Source: Occallatibacter gabretensis (lineage in GTDB: Bacteria > Acidobacteriota > Terriglobia > Terriglobales > Acidobacteriaceae). From it: a stretch of 64,000 nucleotides of DNA. Of this stretch, positions 52,128-63,862 are shown piece after piece. Both the position numbers and the translations under genes were made by a program. The DNA lies in NCBI RefSeq assembly GCF_001449115.1, contig NZ_LAIJ01000001.1, forward strand, positions 372,001 through 436,000. The letters run 5' to 3'. The notes beneath the pieces were generated by a model, which did no database searches, had not been told where the DNA came from, and worked only from the letters and a program-made list of their open reading frames with translations. Positions within the stretch are counted from its first letter, which is position 1. Each line of letters opens with the position of its first letter.

Positions 52128-55100
52128 ATGATGCGTTGGTTTACAAGGCGTTTCGCCTGTACCCTTCTGTTGTTTCTACCCATCCTCCTTTGTGCGTCGC
52201 TCGTTCAGGCACAGCAAACCCTCGGCTCCATCAACGGCACGGTGCTCGATCCTTCCGGCGCAGCCGTCCCCGGCGTAAAAATCACCGTCACGGCCGCCGA
52301 AATCGGCGTTACCCGCACCACCACCACGCAGGGTAGTGGGTTCTTTCAGATCTTCAACCTACCCATCGGCCACTACGTCGTCCGGGCCGAGCAGAACGGT
52401 TTTGAAATCACTGAAGTAAAGGGCATCGGAGTTCGCGAGGCGGAAGCAACAACTGTCAGCGTCGCTCTCAAGGTCGGCCAGACCTCGGAATCCGTTGAAG
52501 TCACCGCCAATCCGCTGCTCAATGCCACGGACGCTACCAACGGCTACACGCTCGACTCCCAGCAGATCTCCATTACCCCGCTCGCTACAGACAGTTTCAC
52601 GCAGCTCGCCGTGCTTTCTCCCGGCGTCAACGCGGAACTGATCAGCGGCATCGACTCCAACGCGGGTCTCGGCAACCAGAACATTAACGCCAACGGAATG
52701 CGCACCACCTCCAACACCATGCAGGTCAATGGCGCAGACGTTTCCAACCTCTTCAACGGCATGACTGCCTCGGGTCTCACCTCGCAGCGCTACAACTTCA
52801 ACATCGGCGGCGGCAGTACTTCGGCCACCTCCTCTGCGGGCGGAGCCACCACTGCCGGCGCCAACGGCACCAGCACCTCCGTCTACGGTTCCATCGGCAA
52901 CGCTCTCCCGACGCCTCCAACGGCATTCATTGATGAAATCCGTGTCAACACCTCCATGTACGACGCGCAGCAGGGAGCCACCTCCGGCGCGCAGATCGAT
53001 GTCAGCACCAAGTCCGGCACCAACAACTGGCACGGCGGCGTCTACGGCACCTTCGCCAACAACTCGCTCAACGCTTCGCCTTACTTCTTCAACCAGCAAT
53101 ATGTGCTCGGCCAGAACGGCGTAGGCTACTTCCCTCAGTCCATGCAGAACCCATATCTGCAGCGCTGGACCGCGGGCGCAACACTCGGCGGCGCAATCAA
53201 GAAGAACAAGCTCTACTTCTTCCTCGCCTATCAGCGTCTTGACTCCTCCGATGCCGCCACGGCGTTTTCTCAGATGACCGTTCCCAGCGGACTTAGCGAT
53301 GATCGCAGCGCCGATGGCCTGATGACCGCGCTCACCAGTTGGAATGACGGCAAGCCTGTTGCCACCACCGGAAAAAGCGCATTCACAGGCATCGATCCCA
53401 TCGCCTCCGCGATGATGAACGCCAAGCTGCCGGACGGAAGCTACCTCATTCCCTCCGCGCAAACCAGCGGAACTTACCAGTACGGCATCCCCAACGTTGG
53501 TCTCACCGGCCGCTCCCTCATGACCGGCGACCAGGCCACCATCTCGGTCGATTACCAGATCAACGACAGGGACCGTCTCGGCGCAAAGTACTACTATCAG
53601 AACGATCCCATTACCTCTCCCTATCGCTTCTCCTCCACCGGCGGTTTTCCCGTCACACAGCTCAACGGCGGACAGGTGGGGACGATCGACAACACCATCA
53701 TCGTCAATTCACACCTCAACTGGGAGCAGCGCCTCGGCTTCGTTCGCATGTCGGCCTACAGCGGCTACAATCAAACCCTCTCCAACGGCAGCGGCCCGGC
53801 AAACTTCGGCATTGGCGCAGGCATGACCGGCAACACCGGCACGCTCGTAGATGGCATGCCCGGCCTGCTTCTCAAGGAATTTCCCTATTCGCAGAATGAT
53901 TCGCCGGGAGTTAAGGTCGGGCCCTACAGCTCCTTTGCCAATACCGGTTTCTACCAGAACCGCCTCAATCCTTCCACCAACCTCATCTGGGTCAAGGGGC
54001 CGCATACCATCGTTGCCGGTGGCGGATACAGCTACACCCAGCTCAATATCACCAACAACCGTCAGGGTGTCGCACAGGTTGCAACCAAGAACTTTGAGAC
54101 CTTCCTCGAAGGCCAGGTATCAAGCTCCAATGTCCTCGAGACCACCGACTCTCAGAGCGGACGCAACACTGCAGACCGCTACTATCGCAACAATGAGATC
54201 GACGGTTATGTCCAGGACAAGTGGCAGATCAAGTCCAATCTCAGCCTGACCATCGGCGTCCGCTATGACTACCACGGCGGCCTCACCGAAAAGTACGGCG
54301 ACATGTTCAACTTCGAGCCGTCTCGTTACAATGTCACCGGCACCACCGACACCGGTTTCAACGTCAGTAATGCCGGCTTCATCGTCGCTGGAAACAACAA
54401 GTACAACCCCACCTCCGGCGTCAGTGAGTCCACCCTCACGGGACGCCAGTGGGGCGTTTCGCCGCGCCTCGGATTTGCCTGGACTCCGGCCAATACCGGC
54501 AACAAAGTTGTCTTCCGCGGAGCCTGGGGCATTTATTATGACCGTGGCGAAAACTTCCAGTACCTTTCGCAGCCCGCGGGCAGCGGCAACGGCGGCCCCT
54601 TCGGAGTCACTGAATCGGCCCCGCTCGCAAGCTACGTCGTCGGCAATGGCAAGACCCTCGCGAACCCGTTGGGCACGGCTCTCAATCTTCCCTCCGGCAC
54701 ACCGGCGGGAAACTACATTCCGCCCAGCTCTGATCCCAGCACCATCACGGCGTCCCTGCAGCAGACACTCAACGGCTACACGGGATCACAGGCCGAAAAC
54801 GGCAAGAACTGCTCCGGCGTTCAGAACCAGGAAGACTACACTGCCTGCCCCGATGCTCTGAACTTCGCCTCATACGCCCGCAACAACGTGCTGCCCTACA
54901 CCATGAACTATTCGTTAGACATGCAATGGCAGCCCACCAGCGACATGGTCTTCACCCTCGGATATGTTGGTAATCGCGGACGCCACTCCGTCATCCCCAT
55001 CCCCTTTAACGCCCCCGGGATTGCCACTGCCCAGAACCCCATCTGGGGCGAAACATCGAGCTATGGCTTTGAGGTCTTGAACCAGAACTCCACGTCCGAC

Positions 55101-56321
55101 GGCTACGACTACGACCCCATTCCCGGCGAGCCCTGGAACACCGAAGACGGCGGCAACACCGACTTCCGTACTCCCTACATCGGCTTCAGCCCCAACGCGG
55201 CGTCCTTCAAGACCGTCGGTAACTCAGCTTACGACGCGCTCCAGACGCAATTCCAGAAGCGCCTCTCGCACAACTTCCAGGTCGGTGCGGCTTATACCTG
55301 GAGTCACGCCCTCGACGAACAGAGCGATCTCGGCCTCTTCTTCACCGGCAACGATCCGTCCAACCTCCGCAATTCATGGGCCTCAGCCGACTTCGATCGC
55401 AAGCACGTCTTCTCCTCCAACTTCAACTTCAAGATTCCAAGCCACGCGCGTAACAGCTCGCTGCTCGGCTACGTCGCAAACGGTTGGGAGCTCACAGGCA
55501 TCGCCATCGTGCAGAGCGGCGAACCCTACTCGCTCTATGAGTTCTACGGCGCCGTCGGCAGCATCAAGTTTGGCGATTTCCCAACCCTCATGAACCCCGT
55601 CATCGGCATTAAGAGCCCCGGCAATCCCGGGTCCGCCAGAACCGGTAACAAGGGCGATATCCGCACTCAGGGCGGCGCTTACATCCCTGCCATCGATCCC
55701 AGCCAGCTGGCCATCAACTACCTGCAGCCTGGCGCGATGGGCATTCCCACCCAGTCCGGCTCCAACCCGGCGGATATCTACCAGACCGACTTCGCTCCGC
55801 CGCAGCGCAACATCTTTCGGCAGACCGCACAGGATCGCCTCGATCTATCGGCCCGCAAGAACTTCCATATCCACGACAAGTATGATCTGCGGTACGACTT
55901 CAACGTCTATAACATCACCAACACGCCAAGCCTAGACGTGCCCATGAACCAGGGGCAGATTCGCCAGAACTCAGCCTGCTCCACATCCGCCATTAAAGCC
56001 GGCGGCAACTGCGATCCCTCCTTCTACTACGTCAACTATGGACAGATCGTATCGAGCAATAATCCCGCCGATCAGCAGTCCTCTCTTCAGAACCTCGACG
56101 AGCTTCCCTATCGAACCGGCAGCGGCAGAAACACACAGGTCCAGACCACCATTCCGATCAATACGCCAGGAACAAACTGCCTCACCGGCGGTTCCAACGT
56201 AATTCCTGGATCTAACGGTGGCGGCAGCTACTGCCCCAACAACGCGGCCAACTTCGGATCGGTCTATAACACCATTGGAAGCAACCGCATCATCACCATG
56301 GCGCTGCACGTCACCTTCTAA
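52128..56321 (+). CDS. Oar-like TonB-dependent receptor with N-terminal carboxypeptidase-regulatory domain
   Basis: 1397 aa. Signal peptide (FACTLLLFLPILLCASLVQA). The regulatory-like domain spans about 26-110 (TLGSINGTVLDPSGAAVPGVKITVTAAE, in part). The plug follows (about 120-330) with NANGMRTTSNTMQVNGADVSNLF (in part). The large barrel closes with the C-terminal aromatic, ITMALHVTF, the outer-membrane assembly signal. Such 1,000-1,400-residue Oar-like receptors are numerous in Acidobacteria and thought to take up plant or other glycans; the substrate is unknown here. AAGAGG lies five bases before the ATG at 52128; the open frame to 52026 is not used. Confidence 0.88.
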   Translation: MMRWFTRRFACTLLLFLPILLCASLVQAQQTLGSINGTVLDPSGAAVPGVKITVTAAEIGVTRTTTTQGSGFFQIFNLPIGHYVVRAEQNGFEITEVKGIGVREAEATTVSVALKVGQTSESVEVTANPLLNATDATNGYTLDSQQISITPLATDSFTQLAVLSPGVNAELISGIDSNAGLGNQNINANGMRTTSNTMQVNGADVSNLFNGMTASGLTSQRYNFNIGGGSTSATSSAGGATTAGANGTSTSVYGSIGNALPTPPTAFIDEIRVNTSMYDAQQGATSGAQIDVSTKSGTNNWHGGVYGTFANNSLNASPYFFNQQYVLGQNGVGYFPQSMQNPYLQRWTAGATLGGAIKKNKLYFFLAYQRLDSSDAATAFSQMTVPSGLSDDRSADGLMTALTSWNDGKPVATTGKSAFTGIDPIASAMMNAKLPDGSYLIPSAQTSGTYQYGIPNVGLTGRSLMTGDQATISVDYQINDRDRLGAKYYYQNDPITSPYRFSSTGGFPVTQLNGGQVGTIDNTIIVNSHLNWEQRLGFVRMSAYSGYNQTLSNGSGPANFGIGAGMTGNTGTLVDGMPGLLLKEFPYSQNDSPGVKVGPYSSFANTGFYQNRLNPSTNLIWVKGPHTIVAGGGYSYTQLNITNNRQGVAQVATKNFETFLEGQVSSSNVLETTDSQSGRNTADRYYRNNEIDGYVQDKWQIKSNLSLTIGVRYDYHGGLTEKYGDMFNFEPSRYNVTGTTDTGFNVSNAGFIVAGNNKYNPTSGVSESTLTGRQWGVSPRLGFAWTPANTGNKVVFRGAWGIYYDRGENFQYLSQPAGSGNGGPFGVTESAPLASYVVGNGKTLANPLGTALNLPSGTPAGNYIPPSSDPSTITASLQQTLNGYTGSQAENGKNCSGVQNQEDYTACPDALNFASYARNNVLPYTMNYSLDMQWQPTSDMVFTLGYVGNRGRHSVIPIPFNAPGIATAQNPIWGETSSYGFEVLNQNSTSDGYDYDPIPGEPWNTEDGGNTDFRTPYIGFSPNAASFKTVGNSAYDALQTQFQKRLSHNFQVGAAYTWSHALDEQSDLGLFFTGNDPSNLRNSWASADFDRKHVFSSNFNFKIPSHARNSSLLGYVANGWELTGIAIVQSGEPYSLYEFYGAVGSIKFGDFPTLMNPVIGIKSPGNPGSARTGNKGDIRTQGGAYIPAIDPSQLAINYLQPGAMGIPTQSGSNPADIYQTDFAPPQRNIFRQTAQDRLDLSARKNFHIHDKYDLRYDFNVYNITNTPSLDVPMNQGQIRQNSACSTSAIKAGGNCDPSFYYVNYGQIVSSNNPADQQSSLQNLDELPYRTGSGRNTQVQTTIPINTPGTNCLTGGSNVIPGSNGGGSYCPNNAANFGSVYNTIGSNRIITMALHVTF

Positions 56322-56344
56322 CTCCGCAGTCCATCTGCAAAATC

Positions 56345-56375
56345 AAACGGGGACCCACAAGGGTCCCCGTTTTTA
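56345..56375 (+). terminator. Terminator of the Oar-like receptor gene
   Basis: AAACGGGGACCC-ACAA-GGGTCCCCGTTTTT: perfect stem and T run 24 bases after the stop codon. Confidence 0.92.
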
Positions 56376-56550
56376 CCTGCGCTCAATACTAAAATCGCCG
56401 GACTGTCTCTCAATCAATCAAGACAGGCCCTGATCCTTTTAGATTCAGCAAATTTTCATCTTCTTTCTCAAGTTTCTCCCTTGTCTGCCGACGAGTAAGA
56501 AATTAGTGTGGAAATTTCCACATGAGTTTTCCGCTATTGCGAGCGGAAAC

Positions 56551-56850
56551 ATGTTGTCCGAGGTGTCTACAGTGAACTGTCCAAAGTGCAATTCCGAATC
56601 CTGCGCCACCGTGCCCGCCGAGATTCGCCTTTACCGCAACGCGCCGCGCACGCAGAGCCATCCACCCGTCTCGCCGTCGCCCGACATCCAGATCTGCATG
56701 GAGTGCGGCTGGAGCGAGTTCGTCATCCCGCCCACATGGATCTCCGCATGGCTCAAGCCCCAGTTGCAGAACCAGGCCCGCCGCTCCGAGCCACAGCCGC
56801 TCGCCAAGCCCACGCTGCTTCCCATCCCGGTAGCCGCGCTCTCGGTCTAG
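56551..56850 (+). CDS. Small zinc-ribbon protein
   Basis: 99 aa. Two CxxC pairs, CPKCNSES (about 9-12) and CMECGWSEF (about 48-51), form a zinc ribbon. The C-terminal half is Pro/Gln/Arg-rich and probably unstructured. No signal peptide. The ATG at 56551 sits after GAGCGGAAAC; a start at 56506 is possible but less likely. The function cannot be named; ribbons of this size bind nucleic acid or protein partners. Terminators bound it on both sides, so it is monocistronic. Confidence 0.65.
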   Translation: MLSEVSTVNCPKCNSESCATVPAEIRLYRNAPRTQSHPPVSPSPDIQICMECGWSEFVIPPTWISAWLKPQLQNQARRSEPQPLAKPTLLPIPVAALSV

Positions 56851-56942
56851 CAGCTCACCGCGCATCCGGCGTCACCGCAGGTCAAGCAAACTCGCGCCCA
56901 TGCGCGTTTTGAAACACCCTGAAAATAACCATTAGCAAAACA

Positions 56943-56973
56943 AAAAAGGCCCCGGTTCTCCGGAGGCCTTTCG
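56943..56973 (+). terminator. Terminator after the zinc-ribbon gene
   Basis: AAAGGCCCCGG-TTCT-CCGG-A-GGCCTTT: stem with one bulge and a short T run. A near-copy follows the next gene at 57921-57951. Confidence 0.8.
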
Positions 56974-57066
56974 TTGTCACTGACCCTTACATTCAGGATA
57001 GAGGGGCCGCCTTGCGAGGGATCTTTTGTTATGGCATCCTTCCCCTGTATTCCTTAAAGGAAAATG

Positions 57067-57921
57067 ATGAAACCGAAACAAAGGCTCACAACTGCAGGCA
57101 TGTCATTTGGCTTCTTTCTTGTCTTGGCCGTAGCTTCTCCATTGTCTGGACAACAACCTGCGGCATCGACAGATTCTCCGGTGGTGCAAACGCCGAGCGA
57201 TCCGCTTGCCAGTCTGAATTCTGAGAATCGCGCTCTCTTCGATGCGCTGCGCAAATCGGCTCAACAGAACGACGATGCTGCCACGCTCACATCCGGCAAG
57301 CAACTCCTGCCTGCATTGAAATCGGGTACAAAACTATGCGATTTTGTCACCCAACTGACAGCGGGAGCGGCGGTTGAAACCGGAGATATAGCCTACGCGT
57401 TGACTCTCCTCAAGCCATTGACCGACTCACACCCCGACGACTGGCATACGACTTCGCTTCTGGCGCGAGCTTACGCCGAGAGAGGGGACAAATCACTTCG
57501 CGATCTGCAGGTCGCTCACATGATTGACCTGCACAAAAAGACCTCTGATCCAGCCTTCTCGAAGCTACACGTTTTTCCGATACAGAAGGTGGCACTACAT
57601 TCGGGTTATGCTGTCTTTCTCTACCCCTTCGACCCTCTCGGTAGGGAAAACACGTACTTGATTGCTCTCATCTACACGAACGCTGGCAAAGAGGACTACA
57701 GGATCGAACTTGAGAGCGCCGATGTCGATCAGGCCTTTTTCAAGGCAAAGCACCCGGGTGAAAGACGATTCTCGATAGACTCCTACCGCGAGTCAGATGT
57801 CAACGGAAAATTTGCTGAGTCACAGGCTCTGCACGGCTTTGTCGATGGCGTATTCAACTATGACACTATGCGGGATCGCATGGTAGAAACCGCAAATGAT
57901 GGGAAATCGTCGGCAAAATAA
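57067..57921 (+). CDS. Secreted protein of unknown function with TPR-like region
   Basis: 284 aa. Signal peptide (MSFGFFLVLAVASPLSG). Helical repeats at about 55-140 (RALFDALRKSAQQNDDAATLTSGKQLLPALKSG in part; GDIAYALTLLKPLTDSHPDDWHTTSLLARAYAERGD in part) look like TPR. The C-terminal half is beta-rich (VALHSGYAVFLYPFDPLGRENTYLIALIYTNAG, in part) with no known family. AAAGG precedes two adjacent ATGs at 57064 and 57067; the second has better spacing. Flanked by twin terminators, so a single-gene unit. Confidence 0.7.
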   Translation: MKPKQRLTTAGMSFGFFLVLAVASPLSGQQPAASTDSPVVQTPSDPLASLNSENRALFDALRKSAQQNDDAATLTSGKQLLPALKSGTKLCDFVTQLTAGAAVETGDIAYALTLLKPLTDSHPDDWHTTSLLARAYAERGDKSLRDLQVAHMIDLHKKTSDPAFSKLHVFPIQKVALHSGYAVFLYPFDPLGRENTYLIALIYTNAGKEDYRIELESADVDQAFFKAKHPGERRFSIDSYRESDVNGKFAESQALHGFVDGVFNYDTMRDRMVETANDGKSSAK

Positions 57922-57951
57922 AAAGGCCCCCGGTTTCCCGGAGGCCTTCAT
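57921..57951 (+). terminator. Terminator after the TPR-like secreted protein gene
   Basis: AAAAAGGCCcCCGG-TTTC-CCGG-A-GGCCTTC, nearly the same as 56943-56973, beginning at the stop codon. Confidence 0.8.
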
Positions 57952-57990
57952 TCTTGCTGGTAACCAGAACTCAAGTCCAAAGGGTCTTTC

Positions 57991-58021
57991 CAGTCCCTTA
58001 GTCCCTATGTCCCTCAGTCCC
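57991..58021. repeat. Short tandem repeat, four AGTCCC-like units
   Basis: CAGTCCC-TTAGTCCC-TATGTCCC-TCAGTCCC, about 8 bases per unit, just beyond the groEL terminator hairpin. Confidence 0.6.
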
Positions 58022-58023
58022 AG

Positions 58024-58050
58024 AATCAATCCGGCGTTGCCGGATTGATT
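58024..58050 (-). terminator. Hairpin after groEL
   Basis: AATCAATCCGGC with GCCGGATTGATT around a 3-base loop: 12-bp perfect stem, directly after the groEL stop on the minus strand. The T run is missing, so ending by this hairpin alone is uncertain. Confidence 0.6.
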
Positions 58051-58052
58051 CC

Positions 58053-59767
<1,715 letters not shown>

Positions 59768-59840
59768 TTTGTGTCGTTCGTTCAATCCTGTTTCAGTAGA
59801 GGCAAGTCAGTCAGGCCAGTAAGCGAGGTGTGCCGTTTTG

Positions 59841-59871
59841 CTGATCTCTGATCCCTGACCCCTGATCTCTG
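59841..59871. repeat. Second short tandem repeat in the groES-groEL gap
   Basis: CTGATCTCTGATCCCTGACC followed by CCTGATCTCTG: about four units of a CTGATCYC pattern, right after the groES stop. Confidence 0.6.
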
Positions 59872-59875
59872 CCGC

Positions 59876-60187
59876 TTACTTCTTCACAATTCCCAGGACT
59901 TCTTCTTCGCGCATGATCAGGAACTCTTCGCCCTCGATCTTGATCTCGTTGCCGGAGTACTTGCCGAAGAGCACGCGGTCGCCCGCCTTGACATCGAGCG
60001 GGAAGACCTTGCCTTCGTCGTTCGACTTGCCCTTGCCCACAGCGATCACTTCGCCTTCCTGGGGCTTTTCCTTCGCGCTGTCAGGAATGATGATTCCGCC
60101 ACGCACCGTCTCCGTGTCTTCAACACGGCGAACCAGAATGCGGTCGTGGAGCGGAGTGAAGGTCGTCGTTACAGATGTAGCTGCCAT
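59876..60187 (-). CDS. groS: Co-chaperonin GroES (10 kDa)
   Basis: 103 aa. Heptameric lid of the GroEL chamber. [33 protein letters not shown] (in part) contains the mobile loop with GGIIIPDSA that binds Gro[11 protein letters not shown] and [32 protein letters not shown] (in part) complete the fold. The ATG at 60187 follows GGAGAAGGAAGCA; the longer open frame is not coding. First gene of the groESL operon, under a CIRCE operator. Confidence 0.97.
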   Translation of the reverse strand: MAATSVTTTFTPLHDRILVRRVEDTETVRGGIIIPDSAKEKPQEGEVIAVGKGKSNDEGKVFPLDVKAGDRVLFGKYSGNEIKIEGEEFLIMREEEVLGIVKK

Positions 60188-60319
60188 TGCTTCCTTCTCC
60201 TTCGCGCGCGGAGCGGGGGACTCCCTTCCGCGCGATTGTTTGGGTTTGAAAACAGATACTGCAGAAATCTCAATTGGCGATCCCGCACACCGGATACAAG
60301 CAATCACTCCTACACGGTG

Positions 60320-60346
60320 CTAGCACTCTCGCCTACTGATTGCTAA
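60320..60346. promoter_or_regulatory. CIRCE operator (HrcA repressor site) of groESL
   Basis: CTAGCACTC-N9-GATTGCTAA, which differs at only two of 18 positions from the consensus TTAGCACTC-N9-GAGTGCTAA. It lies between the promoter and groES, so HrcA should repress groESL without heat stress. hrcA is not in the window. Confidence 0.9.
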
Positions 60347-60375
60347 ATGTAGGTAACTACACCAACGGTTGTCAA
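60346..60375 (-). promoter_or_regulatory. Sigma-70-type promoter of groESL
   Basis: On the minus strand TTGACA (60370-60375), 18 bases, TACATT (60346-60351). The CIRCE operator begins directly at the -10 box and covers the start point. The plus-strand DNA from 60376 to 60679 shows no gene. Confidence 0.75.
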
Positions 60376-60679
60376 GTTACCCTAGCTGAATATGAGCGCA
60401 ATTCACTCACATTTAACCATCGCTCCGCATAAAATCCCTCGGGTTTACGGTGGCCGCTGAATCAGCTCGGCTGCGTTTGGAGTAAGGCCAACAAATTCAT
60501 AACGCGCAACAAGGCTCTATATCTAAGGCTTGAATTTGATTGCGAAATAATGAAATCCGGCTTTTTCATCCCGCCTTTGCCAATCTCATGCTACTATTAC
60601 CCCGCTTTTGAAACACCTCTCTTCTTCGTACCCCGCCTACCGCCCCCCCAAAGCCGTAGGCCAGAATTGTGAGGTTCCT

Positions 60680-63600
60680 ATGTCCACCTGTTCAATGGGC
60701 CCCATAAATCAGCTTCTTCGGCGTTTTCTCCCACACGCTTCCGTTGTCGCCACTTTCGCATGGAGCATTTTTTTCTGCTACCCAGCCTTCGGCCAATCTG
60801 CCACAACGACAACGCTCAGCGTCACTAGCGGCGGCAGCGCGGTCACCTCTGTTTCAGCCGGAACGGTGGTTACCTTAACGGCGACCGTTGTGGCCGGATC
60901 GACGCCGGTAACGCAAGGCCAGGTGGCATTCTGCGATGCATCCGTCAACTCTTGTAGCGACATTCATCGGCTTGTGGTAGTGCAACTGACGGCAACCGGG
61001 ACCGCAGTGTACAAGTTCAGGCCCGGCGGCGGGAGCCATAGCTACAAGGCTGTCTTCTTCGGCACCGGGGTCATAGGTTTATTTCCTCCAGGCACCGTGA
61101 CTTATGCAGCAAGCTCCTCCGGCACATCATCGCTCACAGTAACCGGGCCATTCCCATCTACCACCCAGGTTACGCAAACCTACCAGCCAAACAATGCTTC
61201 ATGGAACATGAACGCGATTGTCGCCGGCGGCCTCACAATGCCATCTCTCGTTGCTCCTTCCGGTATTGTGTCCTTTGTTGACACGAGCAATGCAAATAAT
61301 GTCCTGGGCACTATCGATCTTTCCGCGAGCGAATCCGGCATCGGTCTTGCGTATCGCGGCGACCTGCCGCCTCTGGAAGCTCCTCCATCCGGATTGAATG
61401 GTATACATGTTGCTGCTATAGCAGATTTTAACGGGGATGGAATTCCGGATGTCGCTGCCTTTTCACAGGAATCACAAGACGCCAATTATTCATCTATTTT
61501 GCTCATCTATCTGGGAAAAGGAGATGGTACATTTGCTGCCGCAGTGCCCACAAATCTGAACATCTACGCGGGCATTCTGCGAGTAGCCGATTTTAATGGA
61601 GATGGAATTCCGGACGTGCTCATCGCGAATCCGACAGGATTTCCGCAGGGTGTTTTTTGTTGTGGGCAGTACGGAGAAATAATTGATGTTCTGTACGGCA
61701 AGGGAGATGGCACCTTTATCCCTGACTATAATGCCGACCCAATATACAATTCGAATCCCGTGAACGCCTCTGTCGACGTAGGAGACTTCAATGGCGACGG
61801 GATTCCTGATATTTCCGCCACATATGACGCTACCTGCCTCGGAGTATCGTTTGGAAGCGGAGATGGTACGTTTTCTGCGTCCTCAATATGCCCCAGCGAT
61901 ACACCAACCATCATGCAGGCAGCGGACTTAAATGGAAACGGTAGGAATTCGTATCTAATCGTTATAACGAACGAAGCCATCAACATTTATTTCAATGATC
62001 TTAGCCTGCAATCGAGTATCCCATTAAGTTCGTTAGGCTATCAGACCGTGCAGTCAGTAACGGACGCCGATTTCACCGGTGACGGAATCCCGGATCTGGC
62101 TGTATTAGGCACGGGTAGCCTTCCAGGTTCGCCGTCCATTTCAATATTGAAAGGAAAGGGGGACGGTACCTTTACCACGCTGTCCAGCTTTGATGCCAAT
62201 ATGCAGGATGATACTCTCGCGTTCGGCGATTTCAACGGCGATGGCATCGTGGATCTTATTTCTTTCGGCTCGAAAGCAAGCGATTCTTTCAATCTCTATT
62301 TGGGCAAAGGAGATGGAACCTTTACGACAGTAAATCTGACCGTTCCTGGTTTTTCATTCAGTGGAGGGATTACTGGCGATCTGAACGGCGACGGTCTCAC
62401 GGATCTGGTCATGAGCGGCACTACCGCCAACCCGACTCCGTCATCCTTGTTGGCACAGTCCGGTTGGATGGCATCCGCTATCCTGCCGAATTTTATCCCC
62501 AGCGCGGGCACCCATCTGATCACAGCCACTTACTCCGGGGACAGCAATTATATTGGGAGCACGTCGGGCAGTACCGCGGTCACTACAGTGGCGGCCGTTC
62601 TCAGTTCTCCCGTGCCGGGAGGTTTTATCCCCGGCGGGAACGTTACGTTCTCATGGACGGCCGGATCAGGAGTCTCGCAGTACAAACTCTTACTGGGAAC
62701 CACTGGAGCAGGTTCTTCCGATCTATATGTGGGCTCACCCACAAGCGCTACTTCCGCCATCGTGCCGAATGTGCCTCTTAATGGAACTCCAATTTATGCC
62801 ACACTCTTTTCCGACATTGACGGAACGTGGCAATCTGCCCAGTACATCTACACTGAATCGCAGGTTGCAGTGGTCATAACTCCAACTCCGGGATCCCTAC
62901 TCTCGGGCTCGAGTGCCACCTTTCAGTGGACGCCGGGCGCCGGCGTCGCAAAGTACTCATTTGCGGTTGGAATCAAATGGCCTGGTTCGGAGGACATATT
63001 TGCAGCTTCGAACACCAAGTCGACTTCAGCCATTGTGCCTAATCTACCTACAGATGGCGTACCCGTTTACGTGATGCTACGGTCAGAGATTGGCAACACT
63101 GTATATACGAACTTCTACACCTACACAGCATCCGGTTCACCGACTGCACCTGTTTTGATAACGCCTACGCCTGGCAGCCATCTAACAAGCTCCGCAGCTA
63201 CCTTCCAGTGGTCACCGGGCAGTGGACCTAGCGCATATCTGTTGAACGTAGGCACCAAGTGGCCGGGCGCGGATGACATTTACGGATCAGGCGTCACAAC
63301 AGCGACCTCAGCCACCGCTTCCGGCATGCCCACGAATGGCGTGAATGTCTACGTTCTGCTGCGCTATGAGTTCAATGGCGTCTGGACCGACCTCAACTAC
63401 ACCTACACGGCAGAGGGTTCAACCGCTCCGCCGGTCATGACAACTCCCGCACCGGGCAGCCAGCTTTCCGGTTCCAACGTCACATTCCAGTGGACACCGG
63501 GCAGTGGCGTTACGGCGTACTCGCTCTACGCGGGTACCTACGGCCCGGGCTACTTCAATATTGGTGGTTCGCCAACCCTCACAATCACTTCGTTCACGGT

Positions 63601-63700
63601 GCCCGGCATTCCCACAAACGGCAAGCCCGTTTATGTCACACTTCGGTATCAAATCAATGGAGTCTGGCAAACCACGGGCTACACGTACACGGCGCAATGA
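60680..63700 (+). CDS. Secreted Ig-like and FG-GAP (VCBS) propeller protein
   Basis: 1006 aa. ATG 60680 has GAGG upstream; the TTG at 60608 is unlikely. Signal peptide ending FCYPAFGQS. Order: Ig-like domain (about 30-150); seven FG-GAP/VCBS blades (about 225-590), each with D-x-N-G-D-G-x-x-D calcium-loop repeats (DFNGDGIPDVAAF, DFNGDGIPDVLIA, DFNGDGIPDISA, DLNGNGRNSY, DFTGDGIPDLAV, DFNGDGIVDLIS, DLNGDGLTDLVM) and GKGDGTF; a short Ig-like strand set (about 600-630); four tandem repeats of about 90 residues (about 640-1006) with FQWTPGxGVxxYxL and ending YTYTA. Probably a surface or secreted adhesion or binding protein. Confidence 0.88.
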   Translation: MSTCSMGPINQLLRRFLPHASVVATFAWSIFFCYPAFGQSATTTTLSVTSGGSAVTSVSAGTVVTLTATVVAGSTPVTQGQVAFCDASVNSCSDIHRLVVVQLTATGTAVYKFRPGGGSHSYKAVFFGTGVIGLFPPGTVTYAASSSGTSSLTVTGPFPSTTQVTQTYQPNNASWNMNAIVAGGLTMPSLVAPSGIVSFVDTSNANNVLGTIDLSASESGIGLAYRGDLPPLEAPPSGLNGIHVAAIADFNGDGIPDVAAFSQESQDANYSSILLIYLGKGDGTFAAAVPTNLNIYAGILRVADFNGDGIPDVLIANPTGFPQGVFCCGQYGEIIDVLYGKGDGTFIPDYNADPIYNSNPVNASVDVGDFNGDGIPDISATYDATCLGVSFGSGDGTFSASSICPSDTPTIMQAADLNGNGRNSYLIVITNEAINIYFNDLSLQSSIPLSSLGYQTVQSVTDADFTGDGIPDLAVLGTGSLPGSPSISILKGKGDGTFTTLSSFDANMQDDTLAFGDFNGDGIVDLISFGSKASDSFNLYLGKGDGTFTTVNLTVPGFSFSGGITGDLNGDGLTDLVMSGTTANPTPSSLLAQSGWMASAILPNFIPSAGTHLITATYSGDSNYIGSTSGSTAVTTVAAVLSSPVPGGFIPGGNVTFSWTAGSGVSQYKLLLGTTGAGSSDLYVGSPTSATSAIVPNVPLNGTPIYATLFSDIDGTWQSAQYIYTESQVAVVITPTPGSLLSGSSATFQWTPGAGVAKYSFAVGIKWPGSEDIFAASNTKSTSAIVPNLPTDGVPVYVMLRSEIGNTVYTNFYTYTASGSPTAPVLITPTPGSHLTSSAATFQWSPGSGPSAYLLNVGTKWPGADDIYGSGVTTATSATASGMPTNGVNVYVLLRYEFNGVWTDLNYTYTAEGSTAPPVMTTPAPGSQLSGSNVTFQWTPGSGVTAYSLYAGTYGPGYFNIGGSPTLTITSFTVPGIPTNGKPVYVTLRYQINGVWQTTGYTYTAQ

Positions 63701-63862
63701 GGTTCGCGGATGTGCCCGGGTCCTTATTGCTGAGGGCCCGGAGACCACAACACCTTTTCATCACCGTGCTATAGTTTGTCTGCCGCCGGATATCCGGCTT
63801 CTCATTCCATCCAGAAAACGGCTTTACCTATGCAAGTCGGAAGCCGGAAACAAGAGGCTCCC

